The position numbers and the translations under genes are program-made. Below, piece after piece: positions 52,075 to 61,278 of a stretch of DNA of 64,000 nucleotides (position 1 is its first letter; every line of letters begins with the position of its first letter). The stretch is taken from contig DYEA01000008.1 in NCBI GenBank assembly GCA_020725885.1, positions 198,119 through 262,118 on the forward strand, given 5' to 3'. The notes under the pieces are model-generated. The model was not told the origin of the DNA and made no database searches. It saw nothing but the letters and a program-made list of their open reading frames with translations. This stretch comes from Slackia sp. (GTDB lineage Bacteria > Actinomycetota > Coriobacteriia > Anaerosomatales > Anaerosomataceae).

Positions 52075-52635
52075 ATGAAGGTCATACTGCTGACTGACGT
52101 CAAGGGGCGGGGCTCCGAGGGCGATGTCATCGAGGTCGCTCGCGGGTTCGCCGTGAACTACCTGCTGCCGCGCAAGATGGCGGTGGAAGCGACGCCGGGC
52201 AACCTCAAGCAGCTCGAGGCCCGCAAGCACAACATCGCGAAGCGCGAGGCGGAGCGTCGCGCCGAGGCCGAGCGCGCCGCCGCCGCGATCGCCGGCAAGA
52301 CCGTCGTCGTGGAGGCCAAGGCCGGCGATGAGGGCAAGCTGTTCGGCTCGGTCACGGCCGGCATGGTCGCCGAAGCGATGAACGCGCAGCTTGGCGTCGA
52401 CCTGGACCGCCGCAAGCTTGACATCCACACGCACATCAAGACGCTCGGCGACTATCCCGTGACGGCGCACCTGTACGCCGACGTCGTCGCAGACATCACC
52501 GTCCGCGTGGTGCGTGCGGGCGAGGGTGCCGCGGCGTTGGCCGAGGCCGCCGCTTCGGTGGAGGAGCCGGAGGACGCGGGCGAGGAGGCCGTCGCAGAGG
52601 CCGAGGCGGCGCAGGAGGAGCCGGCTGCCGAGTAG
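52075..52635 (+). CDS. rplI: 50S ribosomal protein bL9 with acidic C-terminal extension
   Basis: The 186-residue protein has the N-terminal L9 domain (MKVILLTDVKGRGSEGDVIEVARGFAVNYLLPR), the long connecting helix and the C-terminal domain (GKLFGSVTAGMVAEAM). A tail of about 37 residues rich in Ala and Glu extends it beyond the usual length of about 150. ATG at 52075 follows AGGAG. It is upstream of dnaB as usual. Confidence 0.96.
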   Translation: MKVILLTDVKGRGSEGDVIEVARGFAVNYLLPRKMAVEATPGNLKQLEARKHNIAKREAERRAEAERAAAAIAGKTVVVEAKAGDEGKLFGSVTAGMVAEAMNAQLGVDLDRRKLDIHTHIKTLGDYPVTAHLYADVVADITVRVVRAGEGAAALAEAAASVEEPEDAGEEAVAEAEAAQEEPAAE

Positions 52636-52654
52636 ACGACCGGAGCGTGGTCGG

Positions 52655-54052
52655 ATGGCGCGAGACCCCGAGGGTTCGCAGAAGAAGCGTGCCGGTGCGG
52701 CCGCAGACCGTGTGCTCCCGCACAACGAGGAGGCCGAGCGGTCGCTGCTCGGCGCCATGCTCCTGTCTGCTGAGGCGGTCGAGATCGGCCTGAGCGTCGT
52801 GACGGCCTCGGACTTCGCGCTGCCGAGGCACGGCACGATATTCACCGCGATACAGGAGCTGTACAACCGCAACGAGGCGGTCGACCAGGTGACGGTCGCG
52901 GACCGGCTTGCTGCGACCGGCAAGCTCGACGAGGTCGGCGGCAAGCCGTACTTGGCCGAGCTCGGCAGCAGCCCAGGCCGGCCCTCGAGCGCGCCCGACT
53001 ACGCGGAGATCGTGAAGCGCACTTCGATCCTGCGCGAGCTCATCCGTGCCGGGACCGACATCACCACGCTCGGGTACGAGCACGTCGACGACGTCGACGA
53101 GGCCATCGAAGCGGCCGAGAAGCGCTTGTTCGACGTGACGAAGAAGCGCGTCTCGAGCAACTTCCGCCCGCTGCGTGACCTGCTCAAGGCCGGATTCGAG
53201 CAGATCGAGGTCTTAGCCGAGCGCAAGGAGCACGTGACCGGGGTGCCGACCGGCTTCCCCGAGCTCGACAAGATACTGGCTGGGCTGCACAAGGGCGACC
53301 TGATCATCCTGGCGGCGAGGCCATCGGTCGGCAAGACGGCGCTCGCGCTCAACATGGCAGTGGAAGCGGCGCGCAAGGGCCACCCCGTGGCCATCTTCAG
53401 CCTCGAGATGTCGTCGGAGCAGCTGGTGCAGCGACTGCTGTGCGCAGAAGCGCGCGTGGACTCGCACCGGCTGCGCACCGGCTACCTCAACGATTCGGAC
53501 TGGCCTGCGCTCGTCGACGCCGCAGGGCGGCTCGGCGAGATGCAGCTGTGGGTCGACGACACGCCCGCGGCTTCGATCGTGGAGATCCGCGCGAAGGCGC
53601 GCCGCCTGTTCCGCAACAAGGAAGACGGGCTGATCGTCGTGGACTACCTGCAGCTGATGCAGCCCCAGAACCGCCGCTCTGAGAACCGCCAGCAAGACGT
53701 GGCTGACATCTCCCGAGGACTGAAGATCCTCGCCAAGGAGCTGAACGTGCCGGTGATCGCGCTCTCGCAGCTCTCCCGCGCGGTCGAGCAGCGGAGAGGG
53801 CGGCCCGTGCTTTCGGACCTGCGCGAGTCGGGCGCCATCGAGCAGGACGCCGACGTCGTGATGTTCATCCACCGCGACACCTACGCGCGCGGCTCCGACG
53901 AGTCAGACGAGTTCGCTCGCGACGACATGCCACCGAAAGGCGAAGCGGAGATCATCGTCGCGAAGCATCGCAACGGGCCTACGGGCATCTGCAGGGTGAC
54001 CTACCTCGATCGCTACACGAAGTTCGTGCCGCTTGCCCGAGAGCAAGGGTAG
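52655..54052 (+). CDS. dnaB: Replicative DNA helicase DnaB
   Basis: The 465-residue protein has the N-terminal DnaB domain (VLPHNEEAERSLLGAML), a linker and the RecA-like core with Walker A ARPSVGKTALALN, Walker B GLIVVDYLQLM, FSLEMSSEQL and LRESGAIEQDADVVMFIHR. It unwinds DNA at the replication fork. No intein or insertion interrupts the ATPase motifs. It follows rplI by 19 bases. Confidence 0.96.
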   Translation: MARDPEGSQKKRAGAAADRVLPHNEEAERSLLGAMLLSAEAVEIGLSVVTASDFALPRHGTIFTAIQELYNRNEAVDQVTVADRLAATGKLDEVGGKPYLAELGSSPGRPSSAPDYAEIVKRTSILRELIRAGTDITTLGYEHVDDVDEAIEAAEKRLFDVTKKRVSSNFRPLRDLLKAGFEQIEVLAERKEHVTGVPTGFPELDKILAGLHKGDLIILAARPSVGKTALALNMAVEAARKGHPVAIFSLEMSSEQLVQRLLCAEARVDSHRLRTGYLNDSDWPALVDAAGRLGEMQLWVDDTPAASIVEIRAKARRLFRNKEDGLIVVDYLQLMQPQNRRSENRQQDVADISRGLKILAKELNVPVIALSQLSRAVEQRRGRPVLSDLRESGAIEQDADVVMFIHRDTYARGSDESDEFARDDMPPKGEAEIIVAKHRNGPTGICRVTYLDRYTKFVPLAREQG

Positions 54053-54080
54053 GCCGATCGGATCCAGCGGAGGCGGCCGC

Positions 54081-55469
54081 ATGGGAGCGAACGAACGGTA
54101 CGACGTCGTCATCGTCGGCGCAGGACCGGCCGGCATCTTCGCCGCGCTCGAGCTCGCGCGGTCCGGCCGCGCGGGACGGATCACGGTCGTCGAGCGGGGC
54201 AAGCCGATCGAGAAGCGCCAGTGCCCTGCGCGCGAGACGCACTGCGTGGGGTGCGAGACCTGCTCGATCATGACCGGCTGGGGCGGCGCCGGGGCATTCT
54301 CCGACGGGAAGCTCACGCTATCGTCCGAAGTCGGTGGCTGGCTTGGCGACTACGTCGGACGGGAGACCCTGCAGCGGCTGCTCGAGGATGCCGACCGCAC
54401 GTGGGTCGAGTTCGGCGCGACGACCGAAGTGCACGGTCCGGACGACGCGACGGCCGAGCGCCTCGTGCGGGCCGCCACGCTTGCCGAGATGCGGCTCGTG
54501 CCCATGCGCGTCCGCCACATCGGCACGGACCGCTCGCCGGCCGTCCTGCAGGCGATGCACGACCGGCTCGTCGAGCTCGGCGTCGAGGTGCGGCTCGGAA
54601 CAGAAGCGGCGCGCGTGCTGGTGGACGCCGGCCACGTCACCGGAGTCGAGCTCGCCGACGGGAGCGTGCTCCGCGCCGACGCCGTGATCCTCGCTCCGGG
54701 GCGCGACGGCGCGGACTGGCTGGCGGAGCAAGCAAAGTCGCTCGGCCTCGGGCTTGCGAGCAACGCCGTCGACATCGGCGTGCGCGTCGAAGTCCCGGCG
54801 CCGGTGCTCGAGCCGCTCACGGAGCCGCTCTATGAGGCGAAGCTCATCTACTATTCGAAGCGGTTCGGCGACCAGGTGCGCACCTTCTGCATGAACCCCT
54901 ACGGCGAAGTGACGACCGAGTCGTACGGCGACATCGTCACCGTCAACGGCCACTCGTACGCCGAGGAGCGCACCGCGTACACGAACTTCGCGGTGCTGGT
55001 GAGCCAGACGTTCACCCACCCGTTCCACGACCCCATCGCGTACGGCCAGTCGATCGCGCGGCTCGCGAACCTGCTCGGCGGGGGCATCCTCGTCCAGCGC
55101 CTCGGCGATCTGCGCGCCGGCCGCCGCTCGACGGCCAAGCGCATCGCGCAGTCGGTCGTCGAGCCGACGATGCCCTCGGCGACGCCGGGCGACCTGTCGT
55201 TCGTGCTGCCCTACCGCCACCTCGCCGACATCCTCGAGTTCCTGGATGCGATGGACAGGCTCGCTCCGGGCGTGGCCGGCGACGGGACGCTGTTGTACGG
55301 CGTCGAGGTGAAGTTCTACTCGTCGCGCCTCGAGCTCGGCCCCGACCTCCAGACCCAGGTCGCCGGCCTGTACGCGATCGGCGACGGGGCGGGCGTCACC
55401 CGCGGCTTGCTGCAGTCGAGCGCGAGCGGCATCCACGCTGCGCGCGCCGTGCTGCGTGTGATAGCATAG
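54081..55469 (+). CDS. FAD-dependent oxidoreductase (YtfL/uncharacterised dehydrogenase family)
   Basis: The 462-residue flavoprotein has an N-terminal FAD-binding motif VVIVGAGPAGIFAALELA, an ERG segment, and a cysteine-rich stretch CPARETHCVGCETC (near 52-65) before MTGWGGAGAFSDGKL. The C-terminal GLYAIGDGAGVTRGLLQSSASG completes the FAD site. Members are predicted FAD dehydrogenases common in anaerobes, mostly uncharacterised; the clustered cysteines might bind iron-sulfur. ATG follows GCGGAGGCGG. It starts a run of amino-acid-degradation genes. Confidence 0.82.
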   Translation: MGANERYDVVIVGAGPAGIFAALELARSGRAGRITVVERGKPIEKRQCPARETHCVGCETCSIMTGWGGAGAFSDGKLTLSSEVGGWLGDYVGRETLQRLLEDADRTWVEFGATTEVHGPDDATAERLVRAATLAEMRLVPMRVRHIGTDRSPAVLQAMHDRLVELGVEVRLGTEAARVLVDAGHVTGVELADGSVLRADAVILAPGRDGADWLAEQAKSLGLGLASNAVDIGVRVEVPAPVLEPLTEPLYEAKLIYYSKRFGDQVRTFCMNPYGEVTTESYGDIVTVNGHSYAEERTAYTNFAVLVSQTFTHPFHDPIAYGQSIARLANLLGGGILVQRLGDLRAGRRSTAKRIAQSVVEPTMPSATPGDLSFVLPYRHLADILEFLDAMDRLAPGVAGDGTLLYGVEVKFYSSRLELGPDLQTQVAGLYAIGDGAGVTRGLLQSSASGIHAARAVLRVIA

Positions 55470-55525
55470 CAGCATACGGGTACTGCATACGCGAGGACGG
55501 CGCCGGTACGCGGAGAGGGGTCGGC

Positions 55526-56536
55526 ATGATCAGAGTCGCCGTGTGGGGCACCGGCATGATGGGGCAGGGTCTGCTCGGCTACCTGCTCGACCGCCCGAAG
55601 GACGTCGAGCTCGTCGGGGCGATCGTCACAAACCCGGCGAAAGACGGCAAGACCGTCGGGGAGCTCATCGGGCGCGAGTGCGACGTCCGCATGACGACGG
55701 ACGCGAGCGCCGTGCTCGCCCAGCGGCCCGACGTCGTGTGTGTGTGCACGCAGAGCAACCTCGCCGAGATCGAAGGGCAAGTCGTGCCGGCCATCGAGGC
55801 CGGCTGCAACGTGCTCTGCATCGCCGAGAAGCTTGCATACCCGTGGGCGAGCGACGCGGACTGGGCGCAGCGCATCGACGAACTCGCCGAAGCGCACGGC
55901 GTCTCGGTGCTCGGGTGCGGCATCAACCCCGGCTTCGTGCTCGACGCGCTCATCGTCACGCTCACCTCGGTGTGCCTGCGCGTGGATCGGATCGTCGCCG
56001 AGCGCGTGAACGACCTCTCGCCGTTCGGGCCGACGGTGATGGCGAGCCAGGGCGTCGGCACCACCGTCGAGGAGTTCGAGCGCGGGGTTGCCGAGGGCCG
56101 CATCGTCGGGCACATCGGCTTCCCGGAGTCCATCGGGATGATCGCCGACGCGCTGGGCTGGCGCATCGACCGCGTCGAGGAGACGCGCGAGCCGATCGTC
56201 TCGTCCGTCGAGCGTGCGACGCCGCACGTGCGCGTGGCGCCGGGCGAAGTGGCGGGATGCCGGCACGTCGGGCGCGGATACGAAGGCGACGTGCTGCGCA
56301 TCGAGCTCGTCCACCCGCAGCAGATCCGTCCGGAGGCGGAGGGCGTGAGCACCGGCGACTACATCCACGTCTACGGCGACCCCGAGCTGCACGTGCGCAA
56401 CGAGCCCGAGGTGCCAGGCGGCAAGGGCACCTACGCGAGCACGGGCAACTACATCCCGCTCATCGTCGACGCGCCGCCGGGGCTGCTCACGGTGACCGAC
56501 ATGCCGGTGCCGCGGTTCTGGGCGCCGTCGGCGTAG
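55526..56536 (+). CDS. ord: 2,4-diaminopentanoate dehydrogenase
   Basis: The 336-residue protein has a Rossmann N-terminus (IRVAVWGTGMMGQGLLGYLL) and the dihydrodipicolinate-reductase-like fold of diaminopentanoate dehydrogenase, with CGINPGFVLDALI. The enzyme oxidatively deaminates 2,4-diaminopentanoate to 2-amino-4-oxopentanoate in ornithine degradation. The next two genes, ortA and ortB, encode the following step, which supports the assignment. ATG follows GAGAGGGG. Confidence 0.88.
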   Translation: MIRVAVWGTGMMGQGLLGYLLDRPKDVELVGAIVTNPAKDGKTVGELIGRECDVRMTTDASAVLAQRPDVVCVCTQSNLAEIEGQVVPAIEAGCNVLCIAEKLAYPWASDADWAQRIDELAEAHGVSVLGCGINPGFVLDALIVTLTSVCLRVDRIVAERVNDLSPFGPTVMASQGVGTTVEEFERGVAEGRIVGHIGFPESIGMIADALGWRIDRVEETREPIVSSVERATPHVRVAPGEVAGCRHVGRGYEGDVLRIELVHPQQIRPEAEGVSTGDYIHVYGDPELHVRNEPEVPGGKGTYASTGNYIPLIVDAPPGLLTVTDMPVPRFWAPSA

Positions 56537-56549
56537 CGAGGTGGACGCG

Positions 56550-56876
56550 ATGGCCGAGCGAGATGGGTGCGTGCCGGGCGATTGGGTCGAGGCCGAGCGG
56601 GTCGTGCTCGAGCCCGCCGACCGCGCCGCCGGGCTTCCCGAGGACACGGCGCGGCAGCCGCTGAAGATGTGGGTGAAAGGGTTCGCCTGCCAGTCGGCGC
56701 GCATCGGCGAGGAGGTCGAGGTCGAGACGATGACCGGCCGGCTCGTGCGCGGCACGCTCACCGACGTGCTGCCAGGCTACACCCACACCTTCGGGCGTCC
56801 GCCCGCCGAGCTCGCGTCGGTCGGCCGCAACCTTCGCGTGCGCGTCGCGGCGTACCGCGAGCGGGAGGGCCGCTGA
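56550..56876 (+). CDS. ortA: 2-amino-4-oxopentanoate thiolase, alpha subunit
   Basis: The 108-residue protein matches OrtA: GDWVEAERVVLEPADRA, PLKMWVKGFACQSARIGEEVEVETMTGRLVRGTL and PGYTHTFGRPPAEL. With OrtB it cleaves 2-amino-4-oxopentanoate with CoA into acetyl-CoA and alanine. ATG at 56550 is nine bases inside a GTG alternative at 56541; GAGGTGG favours the ATG. Confidence 0.88.
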   Translation: MAERDGCVPGDWVEAERVVLEPADRAAGLPEDTARQPLKMWVKGFACQSARIGEEVEVETMTGRLVRGTLTDVLPGYTHTFGRPPAELASVGRNLRVRVAAYREREGR

Positions 56877-56877
56877 G

Positions 56878-58287
56878 GTGGGCGGCCGCTCGCAGGAGGT
56901 GCTGGCGCGCCGCGGTGAGATCATGCGGCGCGCGCTCGGCTTCGACTACGCGGCCTTCGAGCGCACACCGATCGCGTTCGACTACGAGGGACTGATGGCC
57001 TCGCACGGGCTTTCGCTCGACGACGTGCGCGCCATCCAACGCGCGGCGGGCGTCGGCGGCACGCCGCTCATCGAGCTTCGCAACCTCACCGACCTCGTGC
57101 GCTCGTACGCCGAGCCGGGTTACGGCGCGCGCATCTTCGTGAAAGACGAGGCCGCGAACCTGGCCGGCTCGTTCAAAGACCGGCGCGCGAGCGTGAGCAT
57201 CCACGTCGCGCGCGAGCGCGGCTACGAGGGCGTGATCGCCGCCACCTCCGGCAACTACGGGGCCGCGGTGGCAAGCCAGGCCGCGCGGGCCGGGTTGAAG
57301 TGCATCATCGTGCAAGAGGCGTTCGACTCCCGGCACGTCGGCCAGCCCGAGATCATCGAGAAGTCGCGGCTGTGCGAGGCGTTCGGCGCGGAGGTCGTGC
57401 AGCTGACTGTGGGGCCGGAGCTCTTCGTGGTGATGCTCGAGCTGCTGGAAGAGACAGGGTACTTCGCCGCCTCGCTGTACTCGCCGTTCGGCGTGGCGGG
57501 CATCGAGACGCTCGGGTACGAGATCGCCGAGCAGATGCGCGGACTGACGGGCGCGCCGCCGACGCACGTGGTCGTCACGCACGCGGGCGGCGGCAACACC
57601 ACCGGCACGGCGCGCGGGCTGCGGAAGGCCGGTGCGCACGAGACGCAGGTCATCAGCGCGTCGGTCGACCTCACGGGACTGCACATGGCGAGCGACACCG
57701 ACTTCAACCGCAAGAGCTTCACCACCGGCCACACCGGCTTCGGCGTCCCGTTCGCGACCTGGCCGGACCGCGCCGACGTCCCGCGCAACGCGGCTCGCGC
57801 GCTCAGGTACATGGACCGCTACGTGACGGTGAGCCAAGGCGAGGTCTTCTACGCGACCGAGGCGCTTGCGAAGCTCGAAGGGCTGGAACGCGGCCCGAGC
57901 GGCAACACCGCGCTCGCGGCGGCGCTTGCGATCGCGCGCGACCTGCCGCGCGACGCGACGGTGGTGGTGCAGGAGACCGAGTACACCGGCGCCGGCAAGC
58001 ACCACTGGTCGCAGCTTGCGTTCGCGCGGGAGAACGGCATCGAGGTGCGCGCGGGCGACCCTGCCGACAATGTGCCGGGCAAGAGCATCGTCATCCCCGA
58101 GCGGCCCGAGCAGATCCGCGCGCGCGACGTCGACCTCGACCGGCTCCGGCGCTCCTACGTCCGCAACGCGCTCGAGCACGCGCCTGCGGGCTACGAGCCG
58201 ACGGCGGAAGACGTCGCGTTCCTGGCGGAGGACGCGCACACGACGCCGGAAGCGGTCGAGCGGATCGTCGCGGAGCTGCGGGGATAG
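56878..58287 (+). CDS. ortB: 2-amino-4-oxopentanoate thiolase, beta subunit
   Basis: The 469-residue PLP-dependent protein has the cofactor lysine in NLAGSFKDRRASVS, ATSGNYGAAVASQAARAG, and a glycine-rich phosphate loop HAGGGNTTGTARGL. This set is typical of OrtB, a distant relative of threonine synthase. GTG at 56878 is one base after the ortA stop, and GGGAGGG precedes it. The ornithine aminomutase genes oraS/oraE are not in the window. Confidence 0.9.
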   Translation: MGGRSQEVLARRGEIMRRALGFDYAAFERTPIAFDYEGLMASHGLSLDDVRAIQRAAGVGGTPLIELRNLTDLVRSYAEPGYGARIFVKDEAANLAGSFKDRRASVSIHVARERGYEGVIAATSGNYGAAVASQAARAGLKCIIVQEAFDSRHVGQPEIIEKSRLCEAFGAEVVQLTVGPELFVVMLELLEETGYFAASLYSPFGVAGIETLGYEIAEQMRGLTGAPPTHVVVTHAGGGNTTGTARGLRKAGAHETQVISASVDLTGLHMASDTDFNRKSFTTGHTGFGVPFATWPDRADVPRNAARALRYMDRYVTVSQGEVFYATEALAKLEGLERGPSGNTALAAALAIARDLPRDATVVVQETEYTGAGKHHWSQLAFARENGIEVRAGDPADNVPGKSIVIPERPEQIRARDVDLDRLRRSYVRNALEHAPAGYEPTAEDVAFLAEDAHTTPEAVERIVAELRG

Positions 58288-58295
58288 GGCGCGCG

Positions 58296-59312
58296 ATGGC
58301 ACGCGGCACGGATCGGGTGCATGCGCACGTGCACGATGGCGGCCACGCGCACGAGGCGCACGGCCACGGGCGCGGTCACGCGCACGGAAGCCACGGACAC
58401 ACCCATGCCCACCCGGCGCCCGAGAGCCTGAGCGCGCGGCTGCTCGCGAGCGTCGTCGTCAACGTCGCGATCACCGCCGCGCAGGCCGTCGGCGGGATCC
58501 TTGCCGGCAGCCTGTCCTTGCTGTCGGACGCGGCCCACAACGCGAGCGACGTGCTCGGGCTGGTGCTCGCGTACGTCGCGAACCGCGCCGGGCGGCTTCC
58601 GGCTTCAGAGAGGCGCACCTACGCGTTCAAGCGCGCCGAGGTGCTCGCCGCCTTCGTGAACGCCGCCGGGCTGCTGGCTGTGTCGGTCTGGGTGCTCTTC
58701 GAGGCCGCGGGACGGCTGCTCAGGCCTGCGCCCGTCGAAGGCGGCATCGTGGCCGTGCTCGCCGGCGTCGGGCTGGTCGCGAACACGGCCGCAGCGGTGC
58801 TGCTGCGCGGCGGCCGCGACCTGAACGTCCGCAGCGCGTTCCTGCACCTGGTCGCTGACGCCGTGACCTCGTTCGGCGTGCTCGTAGGCGGCGTCGTCAT
58901 GCTGCTCACGGGCTGGGCCGCCGTCGACGCGCTCGTTTCGATCGCGCTCGCGCTGTGGATGATCCGCGAATCGTTCGCCATCGTCAGGGCGTCCACGGAC
59001 GTGCTGCTCGACGCGGTCCCCACAGGTGTGGTGCTCGGCGAGGTGCAGCGGACGCTGCTTTCTGGCGAGCACGTGGTCGAGGTGCACGACCTGCACGTCT
59101 GGTCGCTGTCCTCCACGGAGCGCGCGCTGTCTGCCCACCTCGTCACGGACTGCACCGACCTCGAAGCACTCTCCGCCTCGCTCGCTCGCATCAAGGCGGA
59201 GCTCCGCGATCGGCACGGCATCGAGCACAGCACGCTCGAGCTGGAGTGCGCCGGCGGTGAATGTGCGGGAGCGCAGTGCGTGCTGCCGCACGAGGACGTC
59301 TGGCGCGTATAG
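58296..59312 (+). CDS. Cation diffusion facilitator (Zn2+/Co2+/Cd2+ efflux)
   Basis: The 338-residue transporter starts with a histidine-rich tract (HAHVHDGGHAHEAHGHGRGH) that could bind metal. Six membrane helices follow, with the CDF sites LSDAAHNASDV (helix 2) and FLHLVADAVTSFGVL (helix 5). The cytoplasmic C-terminal domain contains VHDLHVWSLSS and ends in a CxxxxCxxxxC set. Proton-coupled metal efflux is expected; the metal is uncertain, with Zn2+ most likely. ATG at 58296 has a weak ribosome site. Confidence 0.93.
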   Translation: MARGTDRVHAHVHDGGHAHEAHGHGRGHAHGSHGHTHAHPAPESLSARLLASVVVNVAITAAQAVGGILAGSLSLLSDAAHNASDVLGLVLAYVANRAGRLPASERRTYAFKRAEVLAAFVNAAGLLAVSVWVLFEAAGRLLRPAPVEGGIVAVLAGVGLVANTAAAVLLRGGRDLNVRSAFLHLVADAVTSFGVLVGGVVMLLTGWAAVDALVSIALALWMIRESFAIVRASTDVLLDAVPTGVVLGEVQRTLLSGEHVVEVHDLHVWSLSSTERALSAHLVTDCTDLEALSASLARIKAELRDRHGIEHSTLELECAGGECAGAQCVLPHEDVWRV

Positions 59313-59417
59313 CGGCGGCCTGGTCTTGCGGCGAACGCTCGGTGGACGATCAGGCTCCCCTCTCGACGGACGCGAGGCTGCCTGCTATCGTCTGCGCGGC
59401 CTAGAAAGGGATGTGCC

Positions 59418-60311
59418 GTGACGGCTCCGCTCATCACGTTCTTGTCGAATGAGACCCGCTGCCATTCCCGGGGGCGGTTCGAGGAAGAGGCGCGCGGTCT
59501 CGGCCTCGCCACGAAGTGGCTGAGCCCGGAGGGGTTCGACCTGCTCGTCGACGCGGAGAAGCCGCGCGTTTACTACCGGTCGAGGCCCTTCGCCGCGCCT
59601 GCCGCGTTCGTGCCGCGGACCGGCAGCGACACCACGCTGTTCGCGCGGGCGGTGATGCGGCAGATCGAGTCGATGCCCGGCGTCGTCGCCATCAACACGT
59701 CGGACGCCGTGATGGCCGCGCGCGACAAGCTGCTCGCGCACCAGATCCTCGCTGCGGCGGGCGTGCCGTTCCCGAAGACGGTGCTCGCGCGCCAGCCCTC
59801 AGACGTCGCCAAGATGGTGCGCCTGGTCGGCGGGCCGCCCGTGGTGCTCAAGCTCATGTCCGGCACGCACGGCAAAGGCGTCATGCTGGGCAAGGACCTC
59901 GACGAGATACAGGCGACGCTCGAGACGGTGTGGGCCCTGAACGAGACGCTTCTGATCCAGGAGTACGTCGGCAGGCAGCAGCCCGGCGCTGACATCCGGG
60001 TCATCGTGGTGGGCGGCCGCGTGCTCGGTGCCATGAAGCGCGTCGCGAAGCTGGGACGGTTCAGGGCGAACGTGCACCAAGGGGCGAGCGTGGAGGAGCA
60101 TCCGCTCACCGAGGAGCTGGAGTGGCTCGCGCTGCAGGCGGCCGAGGCGATGCGGCTCGACGTCGCCGGGGTGGACATCGTGGAGGACGCAACCGGCTTC
60201 AAGGTGATAGAGGTCAACTCCGCGCCTGGTTTCGAGGGCTTCGAGCGAGCCACCGGCGTGAACGTCGCCGGCGCCATACTGCGCTACGCGAAGTTCCGGC
60301 TGTCGGAGTGA
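59418..60311 (+). CDS. RimK-family ATP-grasp ligase
   Basis: The 297-residue protein has the ATP-grasp pattern of the RimK/alpha-L-glutamate ligase group: KLLAHQILAAAGVPFPKTV, VVLKLMSGTHGKGVML, LIQEYVGRQQPGADIRVIVVGGRVLGAMKR and IEVNSAPGFEGFE for Mg2+ binding. The amino-acid acceptor is unknown; ribosomal S6 or coenzyme F420-like or small-molecule ligation are all possible. GTG follows AAAGGGATG. It stands alone between the metal transporter and the phosphoesterase. Confidence 0.85.
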   Translation: MTAPLITFLSNETRCHSRGRFEEEARGLGLATKWLSPEGFDLLVDAEKPRVYYRSRPFAAPAAFVPRTGSDTTLFARAVMRQIESMPGVVAINTSDAVMAARDKLLAHQILAAAGVPFPKTVLARQPSDVAKMVRLVGGPPVVLKLMSGTHGKGVMLGKDLDEIQATLETVWALNETLLIQEYVGRQQPGADIRVIVVGGRVLGAMKRVAKLGRFRANVHQGASVEEHPLTEELEWLALQAAEAMRLDVAGVDIVEDATGFKVIEVNSAPGFEGFERATGVNVAGAILRYAKFRLSE

Positions 60312-60387
60312 AAGCAGCGCGCCGCGTGCGGAAGCCGGTCTGGGCCGGCCCCGGCGGACGGTTTCACATCCGTGCAACACCCGCGTG

Positions 60388-60416
60388 TTGTGCCGCGTGA
60401 CCTGCGCTGGGACAAT
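60388..60416 (+). promoter_or_regulatory. Promoter of a leaderless phosphoesterase mRNA
   Basis: TTGTGC (60388-60393) and GACAAT (60411-60416) are 17 bases apart, and the ATG at 60423 lies where transcription should start. No ribosome site precedes the gene. Confidence 0.55.
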
Positions 60417-60422
60417 CGGCGC

Positions 60423-61271
60423 ATGCGACGGATCGCGCTTTTCTCGGACATCCACGGCAACCCGCCGGCGCTTGACGCTGTGCTCGACGACATGGCGGCG
60501 GCGGGTTTCGGCGAGGGTTCCGAGCGGTACTGCCTGGGCGACCTGGTCGGCTACGGGCCCGACCCGGGCGGCGTCGTGGCTCGCGTGCGCGGGCTCGGCG
60601 TGCCGGCGGTCGTCGGCAACTACGACGACGGCGTCGCGGCGCGCCGCGGCCAGTGCGGCTGCTACTACGCCACCGAGCAGGCCAAGCGCGATGGAGAGGC
60701 GTCGTACGAGTTCACCGAGCGGGCGCTGGGGGAGGAAGACGCGGCTTGGCTGCTCGCGCTCCCGCAACACCTGTGGCTCGAGCACGAGGGCGCGGCCCTG
60801 CTCCTCACCCACGGAAGCCCGCGCCGCATCAACGAGTACCTGCTCCTCGACCGCACCGACGCGCAGCTCGCCCGGCTGGCGGTCGAGGCGGGCGCGCAGG
60901 CCGTGGCGCACGGGCACATCCACATCCCGTACCACCGCTCGTTCGACGCGAGCGTCGCGGAGCGGGCGCGCTTGCGCGGGGCGAGCACGGTCTCTGCGGT
61001 CGAAGGCCGCATCCACTACGTCTCGTCCGGCTCGGTGGGCAAGCCGAAGGACGGCGACCCGCGTGCGTGCTGGGTCGAGGTCGTGCTTGGGAGCGAGGAC
61101 GAGGTGCGGGACGCCGCTCCGGACGACCCGGCGGCCGGGCCGCTCGGCTCCACGCAGGCATGGCTCGGCGTCGTCGTGCACCGGGTCGCCTACGACGTCG
61201 AGGCCGTCGCCCGCGCGATGGCCGAAGCGGGGCTGCCCGAGACGCTCGCCGACGCGCTGCGCCGCGCCTAG
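60423..61271 (+). CDS. YfcE-like metallophosphoesterase
   Basis: The 282-residue protein has the calcineurin-like metal motifs in order: SDIHGNPPAL, GDLVGYGPDP, GNYDDG, THGSP and GHIHIPY. Two metal ions would be bound. The substrate is not evident; phosphodiesterase activity is the usual in this family. The start at 60423 is chosen because the promoter GACAAT places transcription right there; an earlier in-frame GTG lies inside the promoter. Confidence 0.88.
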   Translation: MRRIALFSDIHGNPPALDAVLDDMAAAGFGEGSERYCLGDLVGYGPDPGGVVARVRGLGVPAVVGNYDDGVAARRGQCGCYYATEQAKRDGEASYEFTERALGEEDAAWLLALPQHLWLEHEGAALLLTHGSPRRINEYLLLDRTDAQLARLAVEAGAQAVAHGHIHIPYHRSFDASVAERARLRGASTVSAVEGRIHYVSSGSVGKPKDGDPRACWVEVVLGSEDEVRDAAPDDPAAGPLGSTQAWLGVVVHRVAYDVEAVARAMAEAGLPETLADALRRA

Positions 61272-61278
61272 CCCGCCA

